A stretch of 64,000 nucleotides of DNA, taken from Kluyvera georgiana ATCC 51603 (lineage in GTDB: Bacteria; Pseudomonadota; Gammaproteobacteria; Enterobacterales; Enterobacteriaceae). The notes beneath the pieces are model-generated. The model did not search any database and had not been told where the DNA came from. It worked only from the letters and a program-made list of their open reading frames with translations. Location: contig NZ_LXEU01000005.1 in the NCBI RefSeq assembly GCF_001654985.1, positions 1 to 64,000 of the forward strand. Direction: 5' to 3'. Every line of letters begins with the position of its first letter. The stretch's first letter is position 1. Positions 15,604 through 22,574 of the stretch are shown piece by piece. Made by a program: the position numbers and the translations under genes.

Positions 15604-16737
15604 ATGACTGATTTTTCCGCTCTGTTACAGCAAGGCGTGGCTAACGCCTGGCTGTTTATTCCCAGCGCTATTTTGCTGGGTGCGCTCCACGGGCTCGAAC
15701 CGGGCCATTCCAAAACGATGATGGCCGCTTTTATCGTGGCTGTCCGGGGAACCGTTAAGCAGGCTGTTCTGCTGGGGCTCGCTGCCACCCTTTCCCACAC
15801 TTCAGTTGTCTGGTTAATTGCTCTGGGTGGAATGTATATCAGCCGCAAGTTTACCGCTGAATCTGCAGAGCCCTGGTTCCAGTTGATTTCTGCGATCATT
15901 ATTCTCGCTACTGCCGCATGGATGTTCTGGCGCACCTGGCGCGGCGAAAAGCTATGGAAGATGGAGCAGGAACAGGAGCATTCTCACGGCCACCATCACG
16001 ATGAAACACGCGTCATCGACACCGGTCACGGCAGCGTTGAACTCTCTATCTTTGAGGAAGGCCAGCCGCCTCACTGGCGTTTACGCATGCTTAGCGGCAA
16101 AAAATGGGAAGCGCGGGATATTTCGCTGGTGACCAACCGTGGGCCGGATACTTTTTCACAGGTATTCGACTTCGTTGAAAAAGACGGTTTTATGGAATCC
16201 ACCCAGCCGATCCCCGAACCGCACAGCTTCGATGTCCGCTTAACCCTGGGTCATCGCGGCCATGTGCATGACTACGACGTAGCGTTTCATGAGCACGACC
16301 ACGATCACGAGCATGACCACTCGGCTCTGGAAGGTCTGGACGTGAATTCTCAGGAATATCAGGATGCGCACGAAAAGGCGCATGCGAACGATATCAAAAA
16401 GCGTTTTGCCAATCGTAAGGTCACAACCGGGCAGATAGTCCTGTTTGGCCTGACCGGCGGGTTAATCCCTTGCCCGGCAGCCATTACCGTTTTGCTGCTC
16501 TGCATTCAGGTGAAAGAGTTTACGCTTGGTGCTGCCCTGGTGCTGTGCTTCAGTATTGGCTTAGCCATTACGCTGGTTTCGGTAGGTGCGGCTGCGGCGT
16601 TTAGCGTTCGTCAGGCAACCAAACGCTGGAGCGGATTTGATACGCTGGCGCGTCGTGCTCCGTACTTCTCAAGCGTGCTGATAGCTCTTGTGGGGATATA
16701 TATGGGCTATCACGGCATGACAGGCATTATGCAATAA
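15604..16737 (+). CDS. RcnA-like nickel/cobalt efflux protein
   Basis: The 377-residue inner-membrane protein belongs to the NiCoT/RcnA exporter group: LGALHGLEPGHSKTMMAAF carries the family HxLEPGH motif, LAATLSHTSVVW the second His block, and GLTGGLIPCPAAITVLL the third. A long central cytoplasmic or periplasmic loop is His-rich (EHSHGHHHDE, HEHDHDHEHDHS), typical of RcnA and NcrA/NirA proteins, and longer than in E. coli RcnA. It exports Ni(II)/Co(II) from the cytoplasm. Last gene of the nickel cluster, with a hairpin at 16777. Confidence 0.92.
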   Translation: MTDFSALLQQGVANAWLFIPSAILLGALHGLEPGHSKTMMAAFIVAVRGTVKQAVLLGLAATLSHTSVVWLIALGGMYISRKFTAESAEPWFQLISAIIILATAAWMFWRTWRGEKLWKMEQEQEHSHGHHHDETRVIDTGHGSVELSIFEEGQPPHWRLRMLSGKKWEARDISLVTNRGPDTFSQVFDFVEKDGFMESTQPIPEPHSFDVRLTLGHRGHVHDYDVAFHEHDHDHEHDHSALEGLDVNSQEYQDAHEKAHANDIKKRFANRKVTTGQIVLFGLTGGLIPCPAAITVLLLCIQVKEFTLGAALVLCFSIGLAITLVSVGAAAAFSVRQATKRWSGFDTLARRAPYFSSVLIALVGIYMGYHGMTGIMQ

Positions 16738-16776
16738 TTTTTTGAAGCGCCGATATTCACAATACGTTGTAATTCG

Positions 16777-16798
16777 ACCTGAACATTGAGGTTCAGGT
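16777..16798 (+). terminator. Hairpin after the nickel cluster
   Basis: Perfect eight-base stem ACCTGAAC / GTTCAGGT with a six-base loop, 39 bases after the RcnA-like stop. The following sequence is only weakly T-rich. Confidence 0.5.
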
Positions 16799-16807
16799 TG
16801 AGTCTTC

Positions 16808-16999
16808 TTAAGTATTCATGCCTTTACACTCATGCAAAGAGTCCATGTCAGCTTTAAGCTCATTACACGTTTTGGCTGTGTATTGCACTAGTACGCTGTC
16901 CTTTCCCTTAGCAGTAAAGCACTCTTCCGGAATATTGTCTGATAGTGATTAATCACAAACTATGATGCTTTTGCCACCATATGAAGCTCGCATACGCAT
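16808..16999 (-). pseudogene. Possible small decayed gene
   Basis: On the minus strand a frame of 64 codons from ATG at 16999 is interrupted by one in-frame TAA. The two halves look protein-like (RASYGGKSIIVCD, then IPEECFTAKGKDSVLVQYTA and KTCNELKADMDSL). No family is recognised. It lies at the right edge of the metal cargo, where the island backbone resumes. The remainder of 16738-17197 holds no other gene. Confidence 0.3.
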
Positions 17000-17123
17000 C
17001 TCTGCTTGTACCTGTGGCAGCCCTGTTTAAAAAACCAGCAATAAAAATTTTCACATACTAGGTATTAATATAAATTTTATTAAATAACAATAACTTGTCG
17101 TTGTTTGGAATATAAGTTGGAAT

Positions 17124-17183
17124 AATTTGTTGTAAAAAATGTGGTTGCGTTCTATCCTTCATGGTGACATTTCACAACAAATT
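17124..17183. promoter_or_regulatory. Inverted repeat upstream of the two-gene module (candidate operator)
   Basis: AATTTGTTGT (17124-17133) and ACAACAAATT (17174-17183) are exact inverted ten-base arms, the second one 14 bases before the ATG at 17198. The region is AT-rich. The HTH protein of the module is the obvious candidate to bind it and repress its own operon. Confidence 0.5.
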
Positions 17184-17197
17184 TTTAGAGATCCTCT

Positions 17198-17827
17198 ATG
17201 TCTTTAATCAATAAAGAAGAAGCCCATTTAGTATGCCGTCCTTACTACAACACCTTAACTTCTGTTTTCGATAATGCTTGGAAAAACTGGATTCAAAACG
17301 ATATTGCCCGTCGCCTGGTCGACAAACGAGTGCGCTCGGCAGTGCTCCGAAACGATGCCTTATTTTTTTTGAAGGATCAGATTGAAGCTGCAGAAATTGA
17401 AGGTATTAAGTACGTAAAGATGCCTCATCAAGTGGGATTTTTGATTCAAGATCGCTATTTTGTGAGAATCAAAAAAGGGGACAAGAGCCTTCGCTCTTCT
17501 AACTATCCGACGCAAAGAGCATTGGATTTCCACAACCCTGAAGTTGACATGTTTGGTGGTCTGATTCGATTAGAGTTACTTTACATACTTAGTGACGACT
17601 GTGTAGGAATTGATAAAATCGTCCTTACTCAGCGCAACGGGAAATTTGTTGCATGGGCAATTGATATAACAGATGAAAATCTGTACGACTTGCCTGTACA
17701 CGAGCTTGAAGTGAACATACCCCAACCTCAGCCTGTTACAAAAAGTGTTTCACCTGCGAAAAGTGTTGTGAAACCGAAACGGGTTAGAAAGACAGAACCG
17801 AAGGTAGAAAATGGTCGTGGAGATTAA
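17198..17827 (+). CDS. Unknown 209-residue partner of an HTH-ImmA/IrrE protein
   Basis: I do not recognise this protein. The first 165 residues look globular and mixed alpha/beta (NAWKNWIQNDIARRL, FFLKDQIEAAEIEG, VGFLIQDRYFVRIKKGD, DMFGGLIRLELLYIL, GKFVAWAIDITDENL). From about residue 170 a Pro/Lys/Val-rich basic tail (KSVSPAKSVVKPKRVRK) suggests nucleic-acid contact or disorder. The gene overlaps the next gene by 17 bases, so the two are co-translated. The genes are more AT-rich than the core genome and sit beside the integrase, a usual place for island defence cargo. A toxin or effector role is inference. Confidence 0.7.
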   Translation: MSLINKEEAHLVCRPYYNTLTSVFDNAWKNWIQNDIARRLVDKRVRSAVLRNDALFFLKDQIEAAEIEGIKYVKMPHQVGFLIQDRYFVRIKKGDKSLRSSNYPTQRALDFHNPEVDMFGGLIRLELLYILSDDCVGIDKIVLTQRNGKFVAWAIDITDENLYDLPVHELEVNIPQPQPVTKSVSPAKSVVKPKRVRKTEPKVENGRGD

Positions 17828-18899
17828 GTCAGCAGCCACCGTACGCCCAGAGATGATTGAGTTGCGTCGGAAAATGTTGGGTATGAGCCAAAAGGATTTG
17901 GCTCATCGTGTAGCCCTGTCTCAAGGTACGTTGTCCAAAATTGAACAAGGGCTTAAATCTGCAACTGAAGACCAAATCCGCAGTATTGCGGAAGCGCTTA
18001 ACTGTCCCGTCGAGTTTTTCATGATGTCAGAAAGGCTTTATGGTGGACCAATCAGTGCAAACCCGATGTACCGTAAAAAAGCATCTGTCAGCATGAAAGT
18101 GCTGGATAAACTTGTTGCTGAAGTGAATGTACGTATTGCTCATCTCAGAAAGCTGTTGCAGTTCGTTGAGTTCGAGCCCGAATATGAGCTCCCTTACTAC
18201 GATCCTGAAGACTACGAAGAAAATATCGAACAAATTGCTCGTAATGTCCGTACTGCGTGGCATATCCCACGTGGGCCGATAAAAAACCTTGTTGAGGTAC
18301 TGGAAAGAGCAGGCATCATTATCATTGATTGCGATATGGAAGATACTGGACTTTCAGGGCTAAGTTACAAAGTGGCGGGATTGCCACCATTAATCTTTAT
18401 AAATAAAAATCAGCCAGTTGATAGGTACAGATTTACTCTAGCCCATGAGCTGGGTCATTTAGTGATGCATCGGGCTCCCACTCCAACGATGGAGGATGAA
18501 GCCAACGCTTTTGCTGCAGAATTTCTTATGCCCGCCTCTGATATTTATAACGATTTACGAAATATCAGTATCGAAAAAGCCGCTGCCCTTAAACCATTTT
18601 GGCGGACTTCAATGGCTGCGTTGTTCTATAGAGCAAAAACGCTAAAAGCGATTACGGCAGGTCAAAGCGATTGGATTTGGCGGCAAATGTCCATTAAACG
18701 TTACAAAATAGATGAGCCTGTCAAACTCGATGTAAACGGGGAAACACCAACATTACTGAACGCAATAATTGATCATACGAAAGACGAGCTAGGGTATGAC
18801 CAAAGCGAACTTGCATCTATCTTCAATTTATTCCTTCCCGAGGTTATGCGTCTGTATGCTTTGGGAGCTCAAAACCAACATCTACGGTTGGTAAATTAA
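17811..18899 (+). CDS. XRE-family HTH regulator fused to ImmA/IrrE metallopeptidase
   Basis: The 362-residue protein has an N-terminal XRE helix-turn-helix (about residues 15-70: LRRKMLGMSQKDLAHRVALS, LSKIEQGLKS) and a COG2856 ImmA/IrrE zinc-peptidase domain with HELGH at 212-216 and a third ligand Glu in EDEANAFA (about 230). A C-terminal helical region follows. Family knowledge: such fusions cleave or inactivate repressors and are listed as antitoxin-like partners in Xre-COG2856 toxin-antitoxin pairs. All zinc ligands are present, so it is probably active. It is paired with the 209-residue protein and followed by a terminator. Confidence 0.88.
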   Translation: MVVEIKSAATVRPEMIELRRKMLGMSQKDLAHRVALSQGTLSKIEQGLKSATEDQIRSIAEALNCPVEFFMMSERLYGGPISANPMYRKKASVSMKVLDKLVAEVNVRIAHLRKLLQFVEFEPEYELPYYDPEDYEENIEQIARNVRTAWHIPRGPIKNLVEVLERAGIIIIDCDMEDTGLSGLSYKVAGLPPLIFINKNQPVDRYRFTLAHELGHLVMHRAPTPTMEDEANAFAAEFLMPASDIYNDLRNISIEKAAALKPFWRTSMAALFYRAKTLKAITAGQSDWIWRQMSIKRYKIDEPVKLDVNGETPTLLNAIIDHTKDELGYDQSELASIFNLFLPEVMRLYALGAQNQHLRLVN

Positions 18900-18907
18900 T
18901 CATTTAG

Positions 18908-18929
18908 GGCTGAGCAATAACGCTCAGCC
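18908..18929. terminator. Terminator between the two-gene module and the integrase
   Basis: Perfect eight-base stem GGCTGAGC / GCTCAGCC with loop AATAAC, between convergent genes. The flanking T-runs are short. Confidence 0.7.
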
Positions 18930-18963
18930 TTATGGTCTAACCCGCTGTTTTAATATGTAAAAA

Positions 18964-20151
18964 TTAAACTTCTGCCAGAGAGCTAATGTTGTCGGCATAC
19001 CACTGCATCATCTCCCTACGTCCCTCCAAATACTGAGCATGGTTGTAAGTCCCACGTATCGCATTCTTATCCACATGCGCAAGCTGCGTTTCAATCCACG
19101 CCGAGTTAAAACCTTCTTCATGCAGGATGGTACTCATGGTGTGGCGGAAACCGTGCCCCGTCAGCCTTCCTTTATATCCCAACAACTCAATCACTTGATT
19201 GACACTTTCCTTTGAGATGGGCTTCGTTCGATCATTCCGTCCGACGAATACTAGGGGGTATAGCCCGGTAATAGGCTTAAGTGACTCAAAGAGCTCGACA
19301 ACCTGATCCGACATCGGAACAATGTGTGGTCGTTTCATCTTCATCACTTCAGCAGGGATCTCCCAGAGCCGCTTTTCAAAATTAATATCCTCCCAACGAG
19401 CAAAACGTAATTCCTGAGTTCGAACTCCTGTAAGCATGATGATTTGAGTTGCAGTCTTGGTAATAACACTCCCGGTATAGCCTGCAAGATCTCTAAGAAA
19501 GTGGGGGAGTTCTTCAGCAGTCAGGAAAGGAAAATGCGTTTTCTTTGGTGTAGCGAGGGCTGTAGCGAGATCGGGTGCAGGGTTGTATTCAGCGCGTCCG
19601 GTCACGATTGCATGACGGAATACTTCACCGCAGCGCTGTCTGACTTTGCGCATCTTTTCTAATGCACCACGCTTTTCCATACGACGAAGGGTTTCCAGCA
19701 ATTCCATGGGCTTAATTTCAGCTATGGGACGCTTACCGATGTAGGGAAAAATATCCTTTTCAAAGGTATCAATAATTTCATCGCGATAACGTAATGACCA
19801 ACGATCCGCTCTCAGCTGATGCCATTCACGGGCAATAGCTTCGAAGGTATTTTCATAGTTAAGCTTTTGGGCAATTTTCTCTGCTTTCTTTACTTCACCG
19901 GGATCGCTTCCAGCAGACAGCAGCTTTTTCGCAGCATCACGCTTTTCACGGGCTTGAGCGAGAGAAACCTCAGGATAAACGCCGAAAGCAAGGCGCTTTT
20001 CTTTACCCGCATAACGATACTTTAAACGCCAGTAGCGTGAGCCGTTGGTGGTTACTTCAAGGTAGAGGCCTCCACCATCAGATAGCTTGTACGGCTTCTC
20101 TTTGGGCTTGGCTGTGTCGATTTGTCTGACTGTTAGCTTCATTGGGGGCAT
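18964..20151 (-). CDS. P4-type tyrosine integrase of the 19.3 kb selC island
   Basis: The 395-residue recombinase has the N-terminal DUF4102 arm-binding domain (PKEKPYKLSDGGGLYLEV), a SAM-like core-binding domain, and a catalytic domain with R244 (GVRTQELR), H333 and R336 (HGFRHT), H359 (LAHV) and the nucleophile Y369 (GTYNHAQYL). It is complete. It is adjacent to the selC 3' end and points away from it, typical of selC-inserting P4-like elements. The start could also be nine bases further in (MKLTVRQ). It is close in sequence to the left integrase in the shared part. Confidence 0.96.
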   Translation of the reverse strand: MPPMKLTVRQIDTAKPKEKPYKLSDGGGLYLEVTTNGSRYWRLKYRYAGKEKRLAFGVYPEVSLAQAREKRDAAKKLLSAGSDPGEVKKAEKIAQKLNYENTFEAIAREWHQLRADRWSLRYRDEIIDTFEKDIFPYIGKRPIAEIKPMELLETLRRMEKRGALEKMRKVRQRCGEVFRHAIVTGRAEYNPAPDLATALATPKKTHFPFLTAEELPHFLRDLAGYTGSVITKTATQIIMLTGVRTQELRFARWEDINFEKRLWEIPAEVMKMKRPHIVPMSDQVVELFESLKPITGLYPLVFVGRNDRTKPISKESVNQVIELLGYKGRLTGHGFRHTMSTILHEEGFNSAWIETQLAHVDKNAIRGTYNHAQYLEGRREMMQWYADNISSLAEV

Positions 20152-20300
20152 CTCAAAATGGGGCTATAAATCATGCCCCCCATTATGCCCCCAGAACGCA
20201 CTTGATTCCGGTAGAGACAGTTGACCTCGGGAGAACATAATCAGCAGTAATTGCGGGTATTATAGGGGATTTACTTGAGACAGTGGAGTTCAGTAGAGGC

Positions 20301-20326
20301 TAATTGGCGGAAGATCACAGGAGTCG
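20301..20326 (+). repeat. att repeat at the selC 3' end (right island junction)
   Basis: The sequence overlaps the last 22 bases of selC and pairs with the repeat at 966-990. Integration here keeps the tRNA intact, and the island lies downstream of the tRNA 3' end. Confidence 0.82.
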
Positions 20327-20399
20327 AACCTGCCCGGGACCGCTGGCGGCCCCAACTGGATTTGAAGTCCAGCCGCCTCACCGGAGACGACGATCTTCC
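20305..20399 (-). tRNA. selC: Selenocysteine tRNA (anticodon TCA)
   Basis: The 95-base gene appears identical to E. coli selC as I recall it. It has an 8-base acceptor stem (GGAAGATC / GATCTTCC), six-base D stem, anticodon loop CTTCAAA, long variable arm and encoded CCA. It inserts selenocysteine at UGA codons with SelA, SelB and SelD. It is the attachment site of the island to its left. Confidence 0.98.
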
Positions 20400-20429
20400 G
20401 CGCCTGCATTGCTACATGGAGGCGGGCGC

Positions 20430-20460
20430 ATTATAGCTACTTTCAATCATTTACCACATC
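20430..20460 (-). promoter_or_regulatory. selC promoter
   Basis: On the minus strand TATAAT (20430-20435) is followed by a GC-rich discriminator (GCGCCCGCC) and the tRNA begins about 30 bases later. A GC-rich discriminator is typical of stringently controlled stable-RNA promoters. The same block is duplicated at 20930-20940. Confidence 0.7.
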
Positions 20461-20784
20461 CCCCCAGGGCACATTTTTCGCCCCGTCGCCCCAGCATTTT
20501 CGGGCGCTTCAGATAAAACCCTGCTTTTTCTTAGGGTTACATTTTCTGGCTCTCACGCTGCACTTTATTTACCGCACTTCTTGCGCGATCGATGGCGCAA
20601 AAACCAGCGGTGTACGCGAATAGTTGACCGTTTTCCGGCCATTTAGCCTCGCGTTTATGCATCTTTGGCCGCCCAGGCGTACGGCGTAAACGAACCGGGA
20701 CAGTATCAGGACAATCGCAAGCGCTGCTGAGGGGAAGTACGGGAAAAACAGGGGATGGCTTTCGCGGAAAAAGTGAGCGAATTT

Positions 20785-20878
20785 TGGCGGAGATCGCAGG
20801 AGTCGAACCTGCCGGGAGCCGCAGGCGGCTGCCACTGGAAATGAAGTCCAATCGTCTCACCGGAGACGACGATCTTCC
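20785..20878 (-). tRNA. Diverged second selC-like tRNA gene (anticodon TCA)
   Basis: The 94-base gene lies 386 bases upstream of selC and shares its architecture. Compared with selC, the D stem (CGTCTC/GAGACG), anticodon stem, variable arm (AGCCG/CGGCT) and T stem (GCAGG/CCTGC) remain paired, several through compensatory changes. The anticodon loop is CTTCATT instead of CTTCAAA, still reading TCA. One base is missing on the 3' side of the acceptor stem (GATCTCC), which leaves seven pairs and a bulged A where tRNA-Sec needs eight. CCA is encoded. It may be a functional variant or a gene beginning to decay. Confidence 0.75.
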
Positions 20879-20881
20879 GCG

Positions 20882-20940
20882 CCTGCATTGCTACATGGAG
20901 GCGGGGCGCATTATAGCCACTTTCAATCCGTTACCACATC
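20882..20940 (-). promoter_or_regulatory. Duplicate of the selC promoter region
   Basis: The stretch upstream of the second tRNA nearly repeats the selC upstream DNA at 20402-20460 (GCCTGCATTGCTACATGGAG and TTATAG.CACTTTCAATC), including the TATAAT box at 20930-20935. The second copy is therefore likely transcribed. The spacer 20461-20784 shows no gene. Confidence 0.6.
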
Positions 20941-21123
20941 TTTACTTACATTTTTCAGCACTTTTTTTACTTCCTCCGCACTGCATGATTAGAAATTTCT
21001 TAAAAATTCGTCATTTACACTTAGTCACACTCTACTCGCCAATGCAGATCACATAAATCAAGAAACGTAATTTGATAACGAGATATCGCAATACACCTTA
21101 TCAGACTAATGGTTTACAAAACA

Positions 21124-21137
21124 TGTAACCGGTACCA
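21124..21137. promoter_or_regulatory. Candidate LacI-type operator before yicJ
   Basis: TGTAACCGGTACCA is a partial palindrome centred on CG, of the LacI/GalR operator style, 32 bases before the yicJ ATG. The regulator is not in the window. Confidence 0.35.
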
Positions 21138-21168
21138 CTTCGGCTTCGGTGCGAAAAGGGTTTGAAAG

Positions 21169-22563
21169 ATGAAGAGTGAAGTATTATCTGTCAAAGAGAA
21201 AATTGGCTATGGTATGGGCGATGCCGCCAGCCATATCATTTTCGATAACGTCATGTTGTACATGATGTTCTTCTATACCGATATTTTCGGTATACCCGCA
21301 GGATTCGTCGGCACCATGTTCCTCCTGGCGCGCGCGCTCGACGCCATCTCCGACCCGTGCATGGGGCTGCTGGCGGATCGTACCCGCAGCCGCTGGGGCA
21401 AGTTCCGTCCGTGGGTGCTGTTCGGCGCGCTGCCGTTCGGCCTGGTCTGCGTGCTGGCTTACAGCACCCCGGACTTCAGCCATAACGGCAAACTGATTTA
21501 TGCGGCAATTACCTACACGCTGCTGACCCTGTTCTACACCGTGGTCAATATTCCTTACTGCGCGCTGGGCGGGGTGATCACCAACGACCCGACGCAGCGC
21601 ATCTCGCTCCAGTCCTGGCGCTTTGTGCTGGCGACGGCGGGCGGCATGCTCTCTACCGTGCTGATGATGCCGCTGGTGAATCTGATTGGCGGCGACGATA
21701 AAGCGCTGGGCTTCCAGGGCGGTATCGCGGTGCTCTCGGTGGTGGCGTTCCTGATGCTGGCCTTCTGCTTCTTCACCACCAAAGAACGCGTGGAAGCGCC
21801 GCCGACCAACAACTCGATGCGCGAAGATCTGCGCGACATCTGGCAAAACGACCAGTGGCGCATCGTCGGCCTGCTCACCATTCTCAACATCATGGCGGTC
21901 TGCATTCGCGGCGGCGCGATGATGTACTACGTCACCTGGATTATGGGTTCTCCGGCGCTGTTTACCGCCTTCCTCACCACCTACTGCGTGGGCAACCTGA
22001 TTGGCTCCGCGCTGGCTAAACCGTTGACCGACTGGAAATGCAAAGTCAGCGTCTTCTGGTGGACCAACGCCATTCTGGCGGTGCTAAGCCTGGCGATGTT
22101 CTTCGTGCCGATGAACGCTAGCGTCATTATGTTCGCCTTTATCTTCGTGATTGGCGTGCTGCATCAGTTGGTGACGCCGATCCAGTGGGTGATGATGTCC
22201 GACACCGTGGACTACGGCGAGTGGCGCAACGGGAAACGCCTTACCGGCATCAGCTTTGCGGGCACGCTGTTCGTGCTGAAGCTGGGCCTGGCGCTGGGCG
22301 GCGCGATGATTGGCTGGATGCTGGCGGGCGGCGGCTATGACGCGGCCGCGAAGACGCAGAATCCGGCCACTATCAGCATCATTATCGCGCTGTTCACTAT
22401 CGTACCGGCAATTTGTTACCTGCTGAGCGCCATCGTGGCCAAGCGCTTCTATACCCTGAAAACACCGTTCCTGGTCAGGATGATGGCCGAACTGGCGAGC
22501 GGCGCGCACCGCACTCAGCAGGATTTTGAAAACGTATCTATAAAACAATCTCTTGAGAATTAA
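21169..22563 (+). CDS. yicJ: GPH-family sodium/sugar symporter YicJ
   Basis: The 464-residue inner-membrane transporter of the glycoside-pentoside-hexuronide:cation family is nearly identical to E. coli YicJ in its first 200 residues ([20 protein letters not shown]). Twelve membrane segments are visible, with the GPH motif [17 protein letters not shown]. It is thought to import alpha-xylosides. yicI, the intracellular alpha-xylosidase, begins 11 bases after its stop, so the pair forms an uptake-and-hydrolysis operon. The C-terminus differs from the K-12 protein and is four residues longer. A GAAAGATG context with weak ribosome site precedes the start. Confidence 0.95.
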   Translation: MKSEVLSVKEKIGYGMGDAASHIIFDNVMLYMMFFYTDIFGIPAGFVGTMFLLARALDAISDPCMGLLADRTRSRWGKFRPWVLFGALPFGLVCVLAYSTPDFSHNGKLIYAAITYTLLTLFYTVVNIPYCALGGVITNDPTQRISLQSWRFVLATAGGMLSTVLMMPLVNLIGGDDKALGFQGGIAVLSVVAFLMLAFCFFTTKERVEAPPTNNSMREDLRDIWQNDQWRIVGLLTILNIMAVCIRGGAMMYYVTWIMGSPALFTAFLTTYCVGNLIGSALAKPLTDWKCKVSVFWWTNAILAVLSLAMFFVPMNASVIMFAFIFVIGVLHQLVTPIQWVMMSDTVDYGEWRNGKRLTGISFAGTLFVLKLGLALGGAMIGWMLAGGGYDAAAKTQNPATISIIIALFTIVPAICYLLSAIVAKRFYTLKTPFLVRMMAELASGAHRTQQDFENVSIKQSLEN

Positions 22564-22574
22564 AAGGACGAGCT

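Noticed and set aside
9500-17040. Transposon ends around the metal cargo
   Set aside because: I looked for terminal inverted repeats, target duplications and transposase remnants at both edges and saw none.
1-20300. Complete prophage
   Set aside because: No capsid, portal, terminase or tail genes are present. The content is that of P4-like satellite islands with cargo.
20305-20399. Damage of selC by the island insertion
   Set aside because: The tRNA is complete, including the 8-base acceptor stem and CCA, so the insertion preserves it.
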